Positions 20,828 through 29,126 of a stretch of 64,000 bases of DNA are shown piece after piece; the first letter of the stretch is position 1; every line of letters starts with the position of its first letter. The DNA is from Brevundimonas sp. (GTDB taxonomy: Bacteria > Pseudomonadota > Alphaproteobacteria > Caulobacterales > Caulobacteraceae). Under the pieces are notes generated by a model that did no database searches, was not told the origin of the DNA, and worked only from the letters and a program-made list of their open reading frames with translations. Both the position numbers and the translations under genes were made by a program. The stretch is from NCBI RefSeq assembly GCF_029946145.1, contig NZ_JAQSDY010000027.1, positions 372,001-436,000 on the forward strand. Reading direction: 5' to 3'.

Positions 20828-22144
20828 TCACAGCCAGCGCACCCTCGGCCCCCGCCCGCCCGGCGCCGGCATCAGCTGGGTCACCGCCCAGACCAGCGCA
20901 TCCGCCCGGTCGGGACTGCGCCCGCCCACATCCTCGCTGCCCAGCCCCATCAGCTCCTCCTCCAGCGCCTCCAGCCCCGGCGCATGAACAACCCGTCCCT
21001 GCTCATACAGCGCCGCCACCGGCTCGGCCCGCGCGACCTTGCCGACCGAGGCGTGCACCCGCCGGATCGGAACCGACAGGCCCGAGGCCTTCAGCACCGC
21101 CAGCGCCATCGCCCCGCCGTTGTTGCTCTCGACCACCACCTGTCCGGCCCCGTGCGCCTCGACCGCCCGCCGCACCCGGTCGGCCCAGCCCTCGGGCGAC
21201 AGCCCCCGCGCCGTCCAGTCCGCCAGCACCGCGACCCGGTCCCCGCGCCGCCCCGCGACCACGATCCCGCACGCATCCCGCGCCCTTCCCGACAGCGTCC
21301 CCGCCGGCGGATCGACGGCGACGACGATGCGGTCGAAGGGCGGCAATTCCCCCTCCGCGCTCAAGTAGCCCGAAGGGCGGTAGCGCCCTTCAAACAAGCT
21401 TTTCGCTCTCGCGATCTCCGCGAGAGTGAAAAGCGCCCCCTCATCCTCCAGCACCCGCCCGTCCAGCTCCTGCGCCGCCCGTCGCGTGCCGCCGTACAGC
21501 CCCTGCATCGCCGCCAGAAACCCCGGCGCCAGATGCGCCTCATTGGCCGCCGTCGGCGCATGGGTCCGCGCGCACCCGTCCTCGGCCAGCACCCCGCGCA
21601 ACACCCGCCCCGGCCTGGGCGTAGACGTCAGCACAAGTCTGGGGGCGCTAACGCTCGCGACGCGGTCGCTCGCTGCCTGGGCGCCCGGAGACAGCCTGAG
21701 CCCCAATCTCAGCATCGCCAGCGTCTCCTCACACCGCCCCCAGGCGCAGAACTCATCCCCCCAGGCCGCATGGAACTGCGGCCCGCGCAGCCGTTCCGGC
21801 TCCTCGGCCGAGAACAGCAGCCCCACGGCCCCGCCCGGAAACCTCACCTGCCGCAGCGACGAGGCGAACGTCGCCCCCGTCCGGAACGGCAGGTTCAGCA
21901 CCCCCGACGGCCCCTCGACCATCACCGTCCGCGCATCCCGGATCGTCGGCGCCACCAGCGCGATCCGCCCGCCCTTCCCCAGCGCCTGCGCCGTCTCCCA
22001 CACCCACTCCGCCCCCGCCCGCGTCTTCCCCGCCCCACGCCCGCCGAGGAAGACCCAAGTGCGCCACGGGCCGATGGGCGGCCGCTGGCCCGCGTGCGCC
22101 ACCGACCACCACTGGCACTGCGCCAGCACGTCCGCCGAGAGCAC
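20828..22144 (-). CDS. Terminase large subunit, gene-transfer-agent/phage type (orphan)
   Basis: About 438 aa from a GTG at 22144. The ATPase domain has Walker A GGRGAGKTRAGAEW and Walker B AWGDEFCAW; the nuclease domain has VAVDPPAG, VVESNNGG and DRADALVWAV, matching the three acidic positions of TerL. It would cut and pump DNA into a capsid. The frame is open to 22663 but upstream of 22144 it passes through a repeat element and the terminase small gene, so the later start is chosen. Two short hairpin repeats (21360, 21639) lie in frame inside the gene and add residues (RYRPSGYLSAE; AQAASDRVASVSAP). No portal, protease or capsid gene follows; the next gene is convergent. It may be a remnant or a split GTA locus. 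Confidence 0.87.
   Translation of the reverse strand: MLSADVLAQCQWWSVAHAGQRPPIGPWRTWVFLGGRGAGKTRAGAEWVWETAQALGKGGRIALVAPTIRDARTVMVEGPSGVLNLPFRTGATFASSLRQVRFPGGAVGLLFSAEEPERLRGPQFHAAWGDEFCAWGRCEETLAMLRLGLRLSPGAQAASDRVASVSAPRLVLTSTPRPGRVLRGVLAEDGCARTHAPTAANEAHLAPGFLAAMQGLYGGTRRAAQELDGRVLEDEGALFTLAEIARAKSLFEGRYRPSGYLSAEGELPPFDRIVVAVDPPAGTLSGRARDACGIVVAGRRGDRVAVLADWTARGLSPEGWADRVRRAVEAHGAGQVVVESNNGGAMALAVLKASGLSVPIRRVHASVGKVARAEPVAALYEQGRVVHAPGLEALEEELMGLGSEDVGGRSPDRADALVWAVTQLMPAPGGRGPRVRWL
21360..21387. repeat. Short hairpin repeat embedded in the terminase gene (copy 1)
   Basis: CTCAAGTAGCCCGAAGGGCG followed by GTAGCGCC. It is the same element as at 8541 and 20528 with a compensated stem (GCCCGAAGGGC), so pairing is conserved while sequence differs. 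On the minus strand it codes for part of RYRPSGYLSAE between the ATPase and nuclease domains. Confidence 0.75.
21639..21686. repeat. Short hairpin repeat embedded in the terminase gene (copy 2, long form)
   Basis: Reverse complement of this stretch reads GGCAGCGAGCGACCGCGTCG, then CGAGCGTTAGCGCC, closely matching the asd leader copy at 12889. It is in frame on the minus strand, coding for part of AQAASDRVASVSAP. Confidence 0.7.
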
Positions 22145-22149
22145 ATAAC

Positions 22150-22276
22150 GCGTATCTCCCTCCCCCTTGTGGGGAGGGATGTCGGCGCAAAGCGACGACA
22201 GGGTGGGGTGTGTCAGCCGTTCCCCACCCGGTCGCTCCGCGACCCCCCTCCCCACTTCGGGGGAGGGAGAAGCGCT
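22150..22276. repeat. Hairpin-rich inverted repeat between terminase subunits
   Basis: CTCCCTCCCCCTTGTGGGGA at the left and CCCCACTTCGGGGGAGGGAG at the right are inverted, with a central GTCGCTCCGCGAC hairpin. It closely resembles the element at 42871 and follows the same layout (arm, GTCGGCGC..AGCGACGACGGGGTGGGG, GGTCGCT..GCGACC, arm). It separates the small and large terminase genes. Confidence 0.75.
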
Positions 22277-22280
22277 GTCC

Positions 22281-22886
22281 TCACCCACCCGTCTCCTCCC
22301 TGTCGCGAAGCGACGGGGTCGAGGAACGGTCGGCGGAACCGACTGGACGAGCGGACCCCGAAGGGGTGGAGGGGTAATCCCGCACCGCCTCCCTTCGCAA
22401 GAAATCCAGCGCCGCCACCCGTCCCGGTTCCGTCGCATCCCCGCCGCCGTCCCCCACGGCCCCGCGCGCCAGCCGTTCCAGCGTCCCCGCCAGCCGCGCA
22501 TGGGCATAGGCCCCCGCCGCCTGCCCGTCCCGCAGCAGGGCGATCGCCGTCGTCGCCGCCGCCCGCGCCGCCTCCCCCAGCGAGGCGTCCGCCGCCAGGG
22601 CCCGGCACGCCGCATCCGGCCCCGGAACCCCATCCTCGGCCCCCAGCGCCCGCACGGCCGCATCCGCCTCGACCGGCGTCAGCCCCGTCGCGGGCGGCGT
22701 CCTGTCGTCCTTGCGCAGCCAGCCCGCCTCGCGCGCGTGGGTGTAGAGGGTCCGCTCGGTCCCGCCGTAGGCCCGGACCAGCGCCTTGGCCGTGGCCCCG
22801 GCCTGGTACAGCCGCCGGATTTCATCCCACTCCGCCGCGCCGCGCCGGCAATGGGGTTGTCTGAGTATGGGGGTCGCTTGGGTCAT
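22281..22886 (-). CDS. Terminase small subunit-like DNA-binding protein
   Basis: 201 aa. Residues ~15-60 form a helix-turn-helix (WDEIRRLYQAGATAKALVRA, then GGTERTLYTHAREAGWLRKD), as in small terminase/GcrA-like DNA recognition domains. The middle is Ala-rich and helical, suitable for oligomerisation. The last ~32 residues (from YPSTPSGSARPV to the end) are low-complexity and encoded by a CCGAAGGGGT / GTCGCGAAGCGAC repeat, so the native C-terminus has probably been replaced or extended by repeat DNA. It lies directly upstream of the terminase large gene, supporting the assignment. Confidence 0.68.
   Translation of the reverse strand: MTQATPILRQPHCRRGAAEWDEIRRLYQAGATAKALVRAYGGTERTLYTHAREAGWLRKDDRTPPATGLTPVEADAAVRALGAEDGVPGPDAACRALAADASLGEAARAAATTAIALLRDGQAAGAYAHARLAGTLERLARGAVGDGGGDATEPGRVAALDFLRREAVRDYPSTPSGSARPVGSADRSSTPSLRDREETGG
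22295..22385. repeat. Repeat element covering the 3' end of the small terminase gene
   Basis: Contains the hairpins TGTCGCGAAGCGACG (near 22312) and GACCCCGAAGGGGTGGAGGG (near 22358), the same building blocks as the intergenic elements, but here they are read as the C-terminal codons of the small terminase gene. Confidence 0.55.
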
Positions 22887-23017
22887 GCCCGCATTATCGG
22901 GCCGCCCGTTCCTGCGGCTGGCAAATCGCCGCGAGAATCCGCCAGGGCCTTGAGACGGCGCGTCTTCTTCCGCTGAACCCGACTATAGATCGGTCGGATT
23001 GTCAGCAGAGCGCTCCT

Positions 23018-23311
23018 TCACGCCCCCGCCCCCTCCAGCACCCCCAGCACCTCGCCGAACAGCCCCTGCGCCTCCCGGTCCGCCAGCGCCTCGAAGTCGA
23101 CCCCGGCCGTCATCCGCTCCAGCCGCCGCACCACCTCGCCGCAGTCCGCCCGCGCCCCCGGCGCCTCGTCCATCACCCATTCGGCGATGGCGGCGATGCT
23201 CTGCAGCGCCTCCTGGTCGGTCATCCGCCCGCCCTCCAGCCCCGCCACGGCCGCAATCTCCCCGATCTCGCGCAGGGCCCGGCGGCAGGTCTGTGGATCA
23301 CGCAGTCCCAT
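23018..23311 (-). CDS. Hypothetical protein upstream of the terminase pair
   Basis: 97 aa starting MGLRDPQTCRRALREIGEIA. Not recognised. Mostly helical, acidic, no membrane segment or signal peptide. GGCGGGG directly precedes the ATG at 23311; the frame extends eight residues further. It is on the terminase strand, 131 bases upstream of the small subunit gene, and could belong to the same transcript. Proteins of this size commonly sit at the head of packaging modules, but that is context only. Confidence 0.5.
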   Translation of the reverse strand: MGLRDPQTCRRALREIGEIAAVAGLEGGRMTDQEALQSIAAIAEWVMDEAPGARADCGEVVRRLERMTAGVDFEALADREAQGLFGEVLGVLEGAGA

Positions 23312-23347
23312 CCCCGCCGAACGCCTTGGGCTCACGCCGGTTCACCC

Positions 23348-23402
23348 CCACGCTTCCCTTCTCCCCTTGCGGGAGAAGGTGGCCCGAAGGGCCGGATGAG
23401 GG
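23348..23402. repeat. CCTTCTCCCCTTGCGGGAGA hairpin repeat
   Basis: Two adjacent hairpins: CTTCTCCC-CTTGC-GGGAGAAG and GGCCCGAAGGGCC, followed by GGATGAGGGGG. This is a repeat form widespread in alphaproteobacteria. Only one copy was seen in the window. Confidence 0.7.
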
Positions 23403-23501
23403 GGCTCCATCCCCCGCACCGGCGCGTCCCCCGCTACCAATCCCCCTCCAACAAGTCGGCGCGCCCCGCGCGCCCGACCCGCCCAGCCCCGGTCGCCCGA
23501 C

Positions 23502-23572
23502 CCGGCGCGGGTCAAGGACAGGCCGTCCCGGCCTGCCGCGCGAGCGGCGCGCAGCGTCCTTGAGGCGCGCCG
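23502..23572. repeat. Inverted repeat with GTCAAGGAC / GTCCTTGA arms
   Basis: GCGCGGGTCAAGGAC on the left and GTCCTTGAGGCGCGC on the right are imperfect reverse complements; the inner GGCCTGCCGCGCGAGCGGCG also folds. It lies just before the composition change into the accessory island. Confidence 0.55.
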
Positions 23573-24060
23573 GGGCGGGTGGCGCTCCGTGCGGTTCTTC
23601 CCATGCAATGCGGCGGGCTTACGACGCGGTGAAGGGGTGGTCGCGCCCCGCCGCTGAGCCCCGACCGGCGTCGTCGCCATGGCCCCAGCGCTGATCTGGC
23701 CGGGCTAGGTCGGAGCGGGCGGTAGTTCGATGACTGTCTCAAGGCCCTCCGAACAAGCGCTTGTTCTCGCTATGCCCCTCCAACCGTGCGCGAGAGGCCG
23801 GTTGAGCCCGCCGAGACACTGAAAACTGGAACAACCGTAGAACGAATCGAGAATCTAGAGTCGCGCGAATTCAGGACACACTAGCTCGTCGAGAATTTCC
23901 TGATTTGGCCGAGCGATCTACCCCAAAGACACCACTAATATGGGGATAAGTGCCTTCTAGCACGATATATAGGGCCGCGGGCCTTGCGAGACTCGGAATC
24001 AGCCTTCACCGTTCACCCTGCCAGTGCATGGGCGTTCTGCACGCATGTTGGAGAATTGGG

Positions 24061-24183
24061 ATGGCCAAAGCATCGCCCCCCAAGGGTCCGCACCGTTCGG
24101 CCTCATCGGGCCGGTACGTCACCACGGGGACCGCTGTGCGGAACCCGCGTGGCACGGTGTCGGAACCGCCGAAGCGGAAATAG
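24061..24183 (+). CDS. Small 40-aa basic protein of the accessory island
   Basis: MAKASPPKGPHRSASSGRYV, then TTGTAVRNPRGTVSEPPKRK. GGAG stands nine bases before the ATG. The pattern (SASSGRYVT..AVRNPRTTV) resembles short conserved proteins often found in integrated elements next to toxin-like genes; this is recollection of the pattern and not a verified match. Very basic, no hydrophobic segment. Function unknown. Confidence 0.5.
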   Translation: MAKASPPKGPHRSASSGRYVTTGTAVRNPRGTVSEPPKRK

Positions 24184-24423
24184 CCGAAAGGCTTAAGGGC
24201 CCAGCAGACCAGCGTGATGCCGTCTAGCTGATGCACAAGAGGGGGAGGTCGGCCCATAGTTTGGACGACCTGGAACCGATCTCTCCCCTCCCCGCCACCA
24301 AAAGCTCTCGCCCTAGCGACGGACGCACTTTTATCGGCGACTGAGTCGATAGCAAGGCGCGCTCTGCCGCGGGTCCGCGAAGGCTGTTCGTGCCTTTGTT
24401 AGCAACCCTGTGGAGAGACCTTC

Positions 24424-24675
24424 CTGTCCATTCATTCCCGAGAATATCTGAACGGCGGCGACGTTGTCGTCGTCAACTGCACCCACCAGTCCAACGTGCT
24501 GGTGATGGATGATTCCAATCTCGCCGCGTACCAGCGTGGAGCATCCGCCCGCTACTACGGCGGGTTCTACAAGCGCCTGCCCGCGCGGATTCCTGTGCCT
24601 CACTCCGGCAACTGGAACATCCTCCTCGAAGCTCCCGGCGGCGCTCGCTACGGCATGAGTGTTATCCGCAACTGA
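24424..24675 (+). CDS. DUF1883 family protein, no standard start codon
   Basis: About 83 aa in a clean frame closed by TGA at 24673. It contains the DUF1883 core: SREYLNGGDVVVVNC, HQSNVLVMDDSN, YYGGFYKRLPARIPVPHSGNWNILL, shown here in pieces. The in-frame stop upstream is at 24402, and no ATG, GTG or TTG lies between it and the conserved start of the domain. GGAGAG (24412-24417) stands six bases before a CTG at 24424, which is the best start; ATT at 24430 is an alternative. Either initiation is non-canonical or the start was lost. DUF1883 proteins are small beta-rich proteins sometimes coupled to TIR domains; function unknown. It precedes the DUF3892 gene by 46 bases. Confidence 0.65.
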   Translation: MSIHSREYLNGGDVVVVNCTHQSNVLVMDDSNLAAYQRGASARYYGGFYKRLPARIPVPHSGNWNILLEAPGGARYGMSVIRN

Positions 24676-24721
24676 CTTATCCACACAGCGGCCTGTTGTT
24701 GCGGGCCAGAAAGAGATGAAG

Positions 24722-25012
24722 ATGGCTCAGCGCCATGAAGTGACGTGCGTTGTCCCGGACGGATCGGATCCCGACCGGAGGATCGATCAAATCGGCGGCA
24801 AGGTAGGGTCCGCAAACGGAGGACCGTGGTCGCTCCAACTCGATAGGGCCATCGCGGGTATCGAGAACGGAACATGGGCGTTCTGGACGCAAGGCGGAGG
24901 CAAGGCGGCAAACGTCATAGTCGCGGTGCGTCCAAGTGGCCGGAAATACCTCAAGACCGAAGCCGATGGGATTGAGCCAAATAACCTGTTGGCTCTGCCG
25001 AAGTGCGCGTAA
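24722..25012 (+). CDS. DUF3892 family protein
   Basis: 96 aa. The family signature is clear: DPDRRIDQIGG, a central W and Trp/aromatic strand (IENGTWAFWTQGGG), and RKYLKTEADGIEPNNLLALP near the end, which is the hallmark C-terminus. DUF3892 proteins are small, widespread, of unknown function, and frequent in accessory regions. Start 24722 (AGAG six bases upstream) or 24716. It lies on the same strand as the DUF1883 gene and 149 bases before the next gene, so the three may form one unit. Confidence 0.8.
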   Translation: MAQRHEVTCVVPDGSDPDRRIDQIGGKVGSANGGPWSLQLDRAIAGIENGTWAFWTQGGGKAANVIVAVRPSGRKYLKTEADGIEPNNLLALPKCA

Positions 25013-25161
25013 CCGAGGAGCCCGGATCGAAGCGATCCGGGCTTTCTCGTTCCGGCAGCCAAACGAACGGCGTTCGTGCGTTGTGGTAGTCCGCTCTTTG
25101 TCCGTGTATCTGGCGCCGTCTGACGAAATCACCACCGCGCCCCTTGGGGCAGGAAGTATCC

Positions 25162-25932
25162 ATGGCCATCTCATACGAACGAGCACGGTCCGCCGTTGAA
25201 AAGATCAAGAGGCACCAAAGCAAGTGCTTGGTGATTCACTACGCCTGCCAGAGTCTCTACGATGATCGCGAAGGATTATCGCCGAGCGTGTCCAACATTG
25301 TTGTCAAGGATTTCGCCAACGATCAGACGGTGAGTTTCGCGGCTCATATAGTCGCCGAGAGACTCGGTATCGCCAAAGAGGACATAACCGCGCGTTTCGC
25401 CGATATCGAAAAGGTACTTCTGGAGGATTTTTACGAGTTCGTTCGCAACCACAATGGTGACTACTGGCTGCACTGGAACATGATCAACATCCAGTACGGG
25501 TTCGAGACGCTCGCTCATCGATACAACGTCCTGACCGGCCGCAGCGCTCCCAATATCGACATCGACAACCGCATCAATATCGCCGGCATCCTCTATGGCC
25601 TTTATGGGGAGGGCTATGTGGCGGTTCCGCATATGCCGAACCTAATGACGCTTAACGGCGGCGTCCGGCGCGATTTCATTCCTGGGGCGGAGGAAGTCGA
25701 AGTTTTCCGGGCGGGCGAATACGCCCGGCTTCATGCATCTACCGTTTCAAAGGTGAAGTTCTTCTCGGACGTGGTTGAACTGGTGCTCGATCGCAAACTG
25801 CGAACGGCCAAATCGACGTTGCCGATGAAGATTGAGCGCAGTCTTGATAGCCTGTTGGCCAAAGCCGTCGCCCTCGCCGCAGCTGTCTACACGATCATCG
25901 ATCTGTCGGTGAAGTTCGGGGGCCTCTTCTAG
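25162..25932 (+). CDS. Unrecognised protein with C-terminal membrane segment
   Basis: 256 aa. AGGAAG six bases before the ATG at 25162 supports the start. Residues ~1-120 are helical (YERARSAVEKIKRHQSKCLV; FADIEKVLLEDFYEFVRNHN). A conspicuous motif YWLHWNMINIQYGFETLAHR follows, then a mixed region with GLYGEGYVAVPHM and VFRAGEYARLHASTVSKVKF. The last ~25 residues (AKAVALAAAVYTIIDL) form a single membrane helix. The layout, a soluble sensor/enzyme-like part plus a C-terminal anchor, is like some defence effectors, but I do not recognise the family. Lower GC than flanking genes. It ends facing the HigA unit. Confidence 0.75.
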   Translation: MAISYERARSAVEKIKRHQSKCLVIHYACQSLYDDREGLSPSVSNIVVKDFANDQTVSFAAHIVAERLGIAKEDITARFADIEKVLLEDFYEFVRNHNGDYWLHWNMINIQYGFETLAHRYNVLTGRSAPNIDIDNRINIAGILYGLYGEGYVAVPHMPNLMTLNGGVRRDFIPGAEEVEVFRAGEYARLHASTVSKVKFFSDVVELVLDRKLRTAKSTLPMKIERSLDSLLAKAVALAAAVYTIIDLSVKFGGLF

Positions 25933-26049
25933 ATTCGAGTTGCGAGCGAGAGCTTCGAGCCTCAGCGCCGACCAAATAAATGAGCAGTTCTCCGGACGCG
26001 CGCACTGTCTCAGCCCAGAGAACTGAACGATCGGCCCTTGCTGCCCCCC

Positions 26050-26367
26050 TCACGCCGCCCTCAACGGCTTGATCGCCGCCAGCTCATCCCTCACCGCGAT
26101 CGCCGCCTTCGACAGATCGTGCTGCGTCTGAAGATTCATCCAGAACTCCGCCGTGGTCCCGAACACCCGCGCCAGCCGCAGGGCCGTGTCCGAGGTGACC
26201 GGCTGCTGCTCGCGCACCACCCGCTCGATCCGCGTCCGGTCTTTCAACCCCATAGCCCGCGCCAGGGCGCCGGGCGTCAGGCCGTAGTCGGGCAGGAAGT
26301 CCTCGCGCAGATGTTCGCCCGGATGGGCCAGGGGCTCGGCGAAGGTGGTGTGGTCACGGGGGGTCAT
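26050..26367 (-). CDS. higA: HigA-type antitoxin (XRE helix-turn-helix), without HigB
   Basis: 105 aa. It has the HigA/VapI-type pattern HPGEHLREDFLPDYGLTPGA, the DNA-recognition helices LARAMGLKDRTRIERVVREQ and the family end ALRLARVFGTTAEFWMNLQ. These proteins bind their own promoter and neutralise a RelE-fold HigB toxin normally encoded just upstream. Here the upstream partner, 10 bases away on the same strand, is instead a deoxyribosyltransferase-like gene. AGGAG lies seven bases before the start. Either an orphan antitoxin or the regulator/antitoxin of an unusual two-gene module. Confidence 0.88.
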   Translation of the reverse strand: MTPRDHTTFAEPLAHPGEHLREDFLPDYGLTPGALARAMGLKDRTRIERVVREQQPVTSDTALRLARVFGTTAEFWMNLQTQHDLSKAAIAVRDELAAIKPLRAA

Positions 26368-26377
26368 CCGCGTGCTC

Positions 26378-27334
26378 CTACTTCGAATCCGGGAGTGTGT
26401 TTCTGATGCACGCCAGCAGTTGTTTCTGGGTCTCTTGGGGCGTGCCGGCGTCCCAAACGACAGTTTGCGAATGGTTGGTGTCGAAATGGGTTCGGTCCGT
26501 ATCGAAAACGCCTCGCTCACAAGTGTAGATGACCGGCTTACCCAACCCCTCTGCAAAGCCAGCTTCCCAATAAGCTCCGTTGTTCGCGTGAGAAAGGTCG
26601 GCGATCACGAATTTGCAGAGCCGAAGTCGCGAGCGAAGGTAGTTATCAATCAGCCCCGCAGCGGGCCGATCACGCAGCACCTCCAACTTGTAGCCTGCCT
26701 CCTCGACGGCGGGACGAATGACGTTTGCTACGCAAGCCTCTAGGGTTTCGTCGCCATATTTCATGGCCATGAAAGCGAAATTCTCGCTCCGCTGACCTTT
26801 GGCGATTTCTCCAGCCCGCAACCATCCTTCCAGCGTTGGTGCGATCCGGATCGCGTTTGGGCCGTTCATGCTGGATGCGTCAGCGCAGGTAAGCAGGCCG
26901 CCACGCTCCATTGAAAGAATGAGGGCAGCGGATGCGTTCATATCGATAGCACCGATGGCGGAGGTCAGTGCCGGATCGATGCGATCGTAGAACCGACCGG
27001 CATAACGGAGCCGCACAGCAAGATAAGAAAGCGCGTTGTCTACCTGCTCCGGAATTGGCGGCAGAGCGGCGTGTTTCCGATAGTCATCAAAGGTCGCGGT
27101 CGTCACATATGGGGGCTCTGCTGAGAGTTCGTTCTTCCAGCGGAGGTCGTGGCTCATTGCCCGCCGCTGTTCCTCGTTCATCGGGTCTGCCCCGTCCACA
27201 AGGGCGGTCCCCGAAATTGTGAAGTCACCGCACGCCACACAGGCAACGCGGCTCCGGTCAAAATTTGGGACCCGACTGGCACGGGCCATATGACCATCCG
27301 CATTCCTGCAAACGGGACAGACAATTTCTTCCAT
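26378..27334 (-). CDS. Zinc-ribbon protein with nucleoside 2-deoxyribosyltransferase-like domain
   Basis: 318 aa. An N-terminal zinc ribbon (CPVC at ~5-8 and CVAC at ~32-35) is followed by a middle helical region with EQVDNALSYLAVRLRYAGRF. The C-terminal ~140 residues match the deoxyribosyltransferase-like fold found in many conflict-system effectors: FAFMAMKYGDETLEA, IRPAVEEAGYKLEVLRD, LCKFVIADLSHANNGAYWEA and GLGKPVIYTCERG. The Glu in YWEAGFA sits where the catalytic Glu of nucleoside deoxyribosyltransferases lies. It may cleave nucleotides or NAD; this is inference. GGAGAG six bases before ATG 27334 sets the start. It begins just after the groESL terminator and is followed by higA. Confidence 0.82.
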   Translation of the reverse strand: MEEIVCPVCRNADGHMARASRVPNFDRSRVACVACGDFTISGTALVDGADPMNEEQRRAMSHDLRWKNELSAEPPYVTTATFDDYRKHAALPPIPEQVDNALSYLAVRLRYAGRFYDRIDPALTSAIGAIDMNASAALILSMERGGLLTCADASSMNGPNAIRIAPTLEGWLRAGEIAKGQRSENFAFMAMKYGDETLEACVANVIRPAVEEAGYKLEVLRDRPAAGLIDNYLRSRLRLCKFVIADLSHANNGAYWEAGFAEGLGKPVIYTCERGVFDTDRTHFDTNHSQTVVWDAGTPQETQKQLLACIRNTLPDSK

Positions 27335-27361
27335 CAAGTACTCTCCATGAGGACCATAACA

Positions 27362-27393
27362 GAAACCCCCGGCCATTTCTGACCGGGGGTTCG
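27362..27393 (-). terminator. Intrinsic terminator of groESL
   Basis: Stem AACCCCCGG / CCGGGGGTT with a 10-base loop, 33 bases after the groL stop, followed on the minus strand by TTTCTGTT. Only about 30 bases separate it from the next start codon (27334), leaving almost no room for a separate promoter. Confidence 0.82.
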
Positions 27394-27423
27394 TTAGGTT
27401 CAGCCTGAGCCGAGCTTCGTGGA

Positions 27424-29112
<1,689 letters not shown>

Positions 29113-29126
29113 TCAGCCGCGGGTGC

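Larger units (their letters stand above)
23312..24060. other. Intergenic stretch: repeats, then start of lower-GC island
   Basis: About 750 bases without a convincing gene. The left part holds the repeats at 23348 and 23502. From about 23740 the base composition drops and no repeat-family sequence is seen. It contains a perfect 16-bp palindrome GAACAAGCGCTTGTTC (23751-23766). Open frames here are short and low in quality. Confidence 0.6.

Noticed and set aside
23720..23740. SOS-box-like GTTC-N7-GTCT
   Set aside because: Second half does not match GTTC, and no SOS-type gene follows.
23512..23742. 76-codon minus-strand frame in the intergenic stretch
   Set aside because: It runs through the inverted repeat at 23502 and is Arg/Pro-rich without a domain.
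23700..23830. Possible tRNA or attachment site at the island boundary
   Set aside because: No cloverleaf with a T-loop GTTCRANYC and acceptor stem could be formed; no matching copy seen at 27.4 kb.
24006..24257. 83-codon minus-strand frame over the 40-aa gene
   Set aside because: The plus-strand 40-aa frame has a ribosome site and a familiar pattern; the minus frame has neither.
24331..24684. 117-codon minus-strand frame opposite the DUF1883 gene
   Set aside because: The plus strand encodes a recognisable DUF1883 domain; the minus frame has no recognisable pattern.
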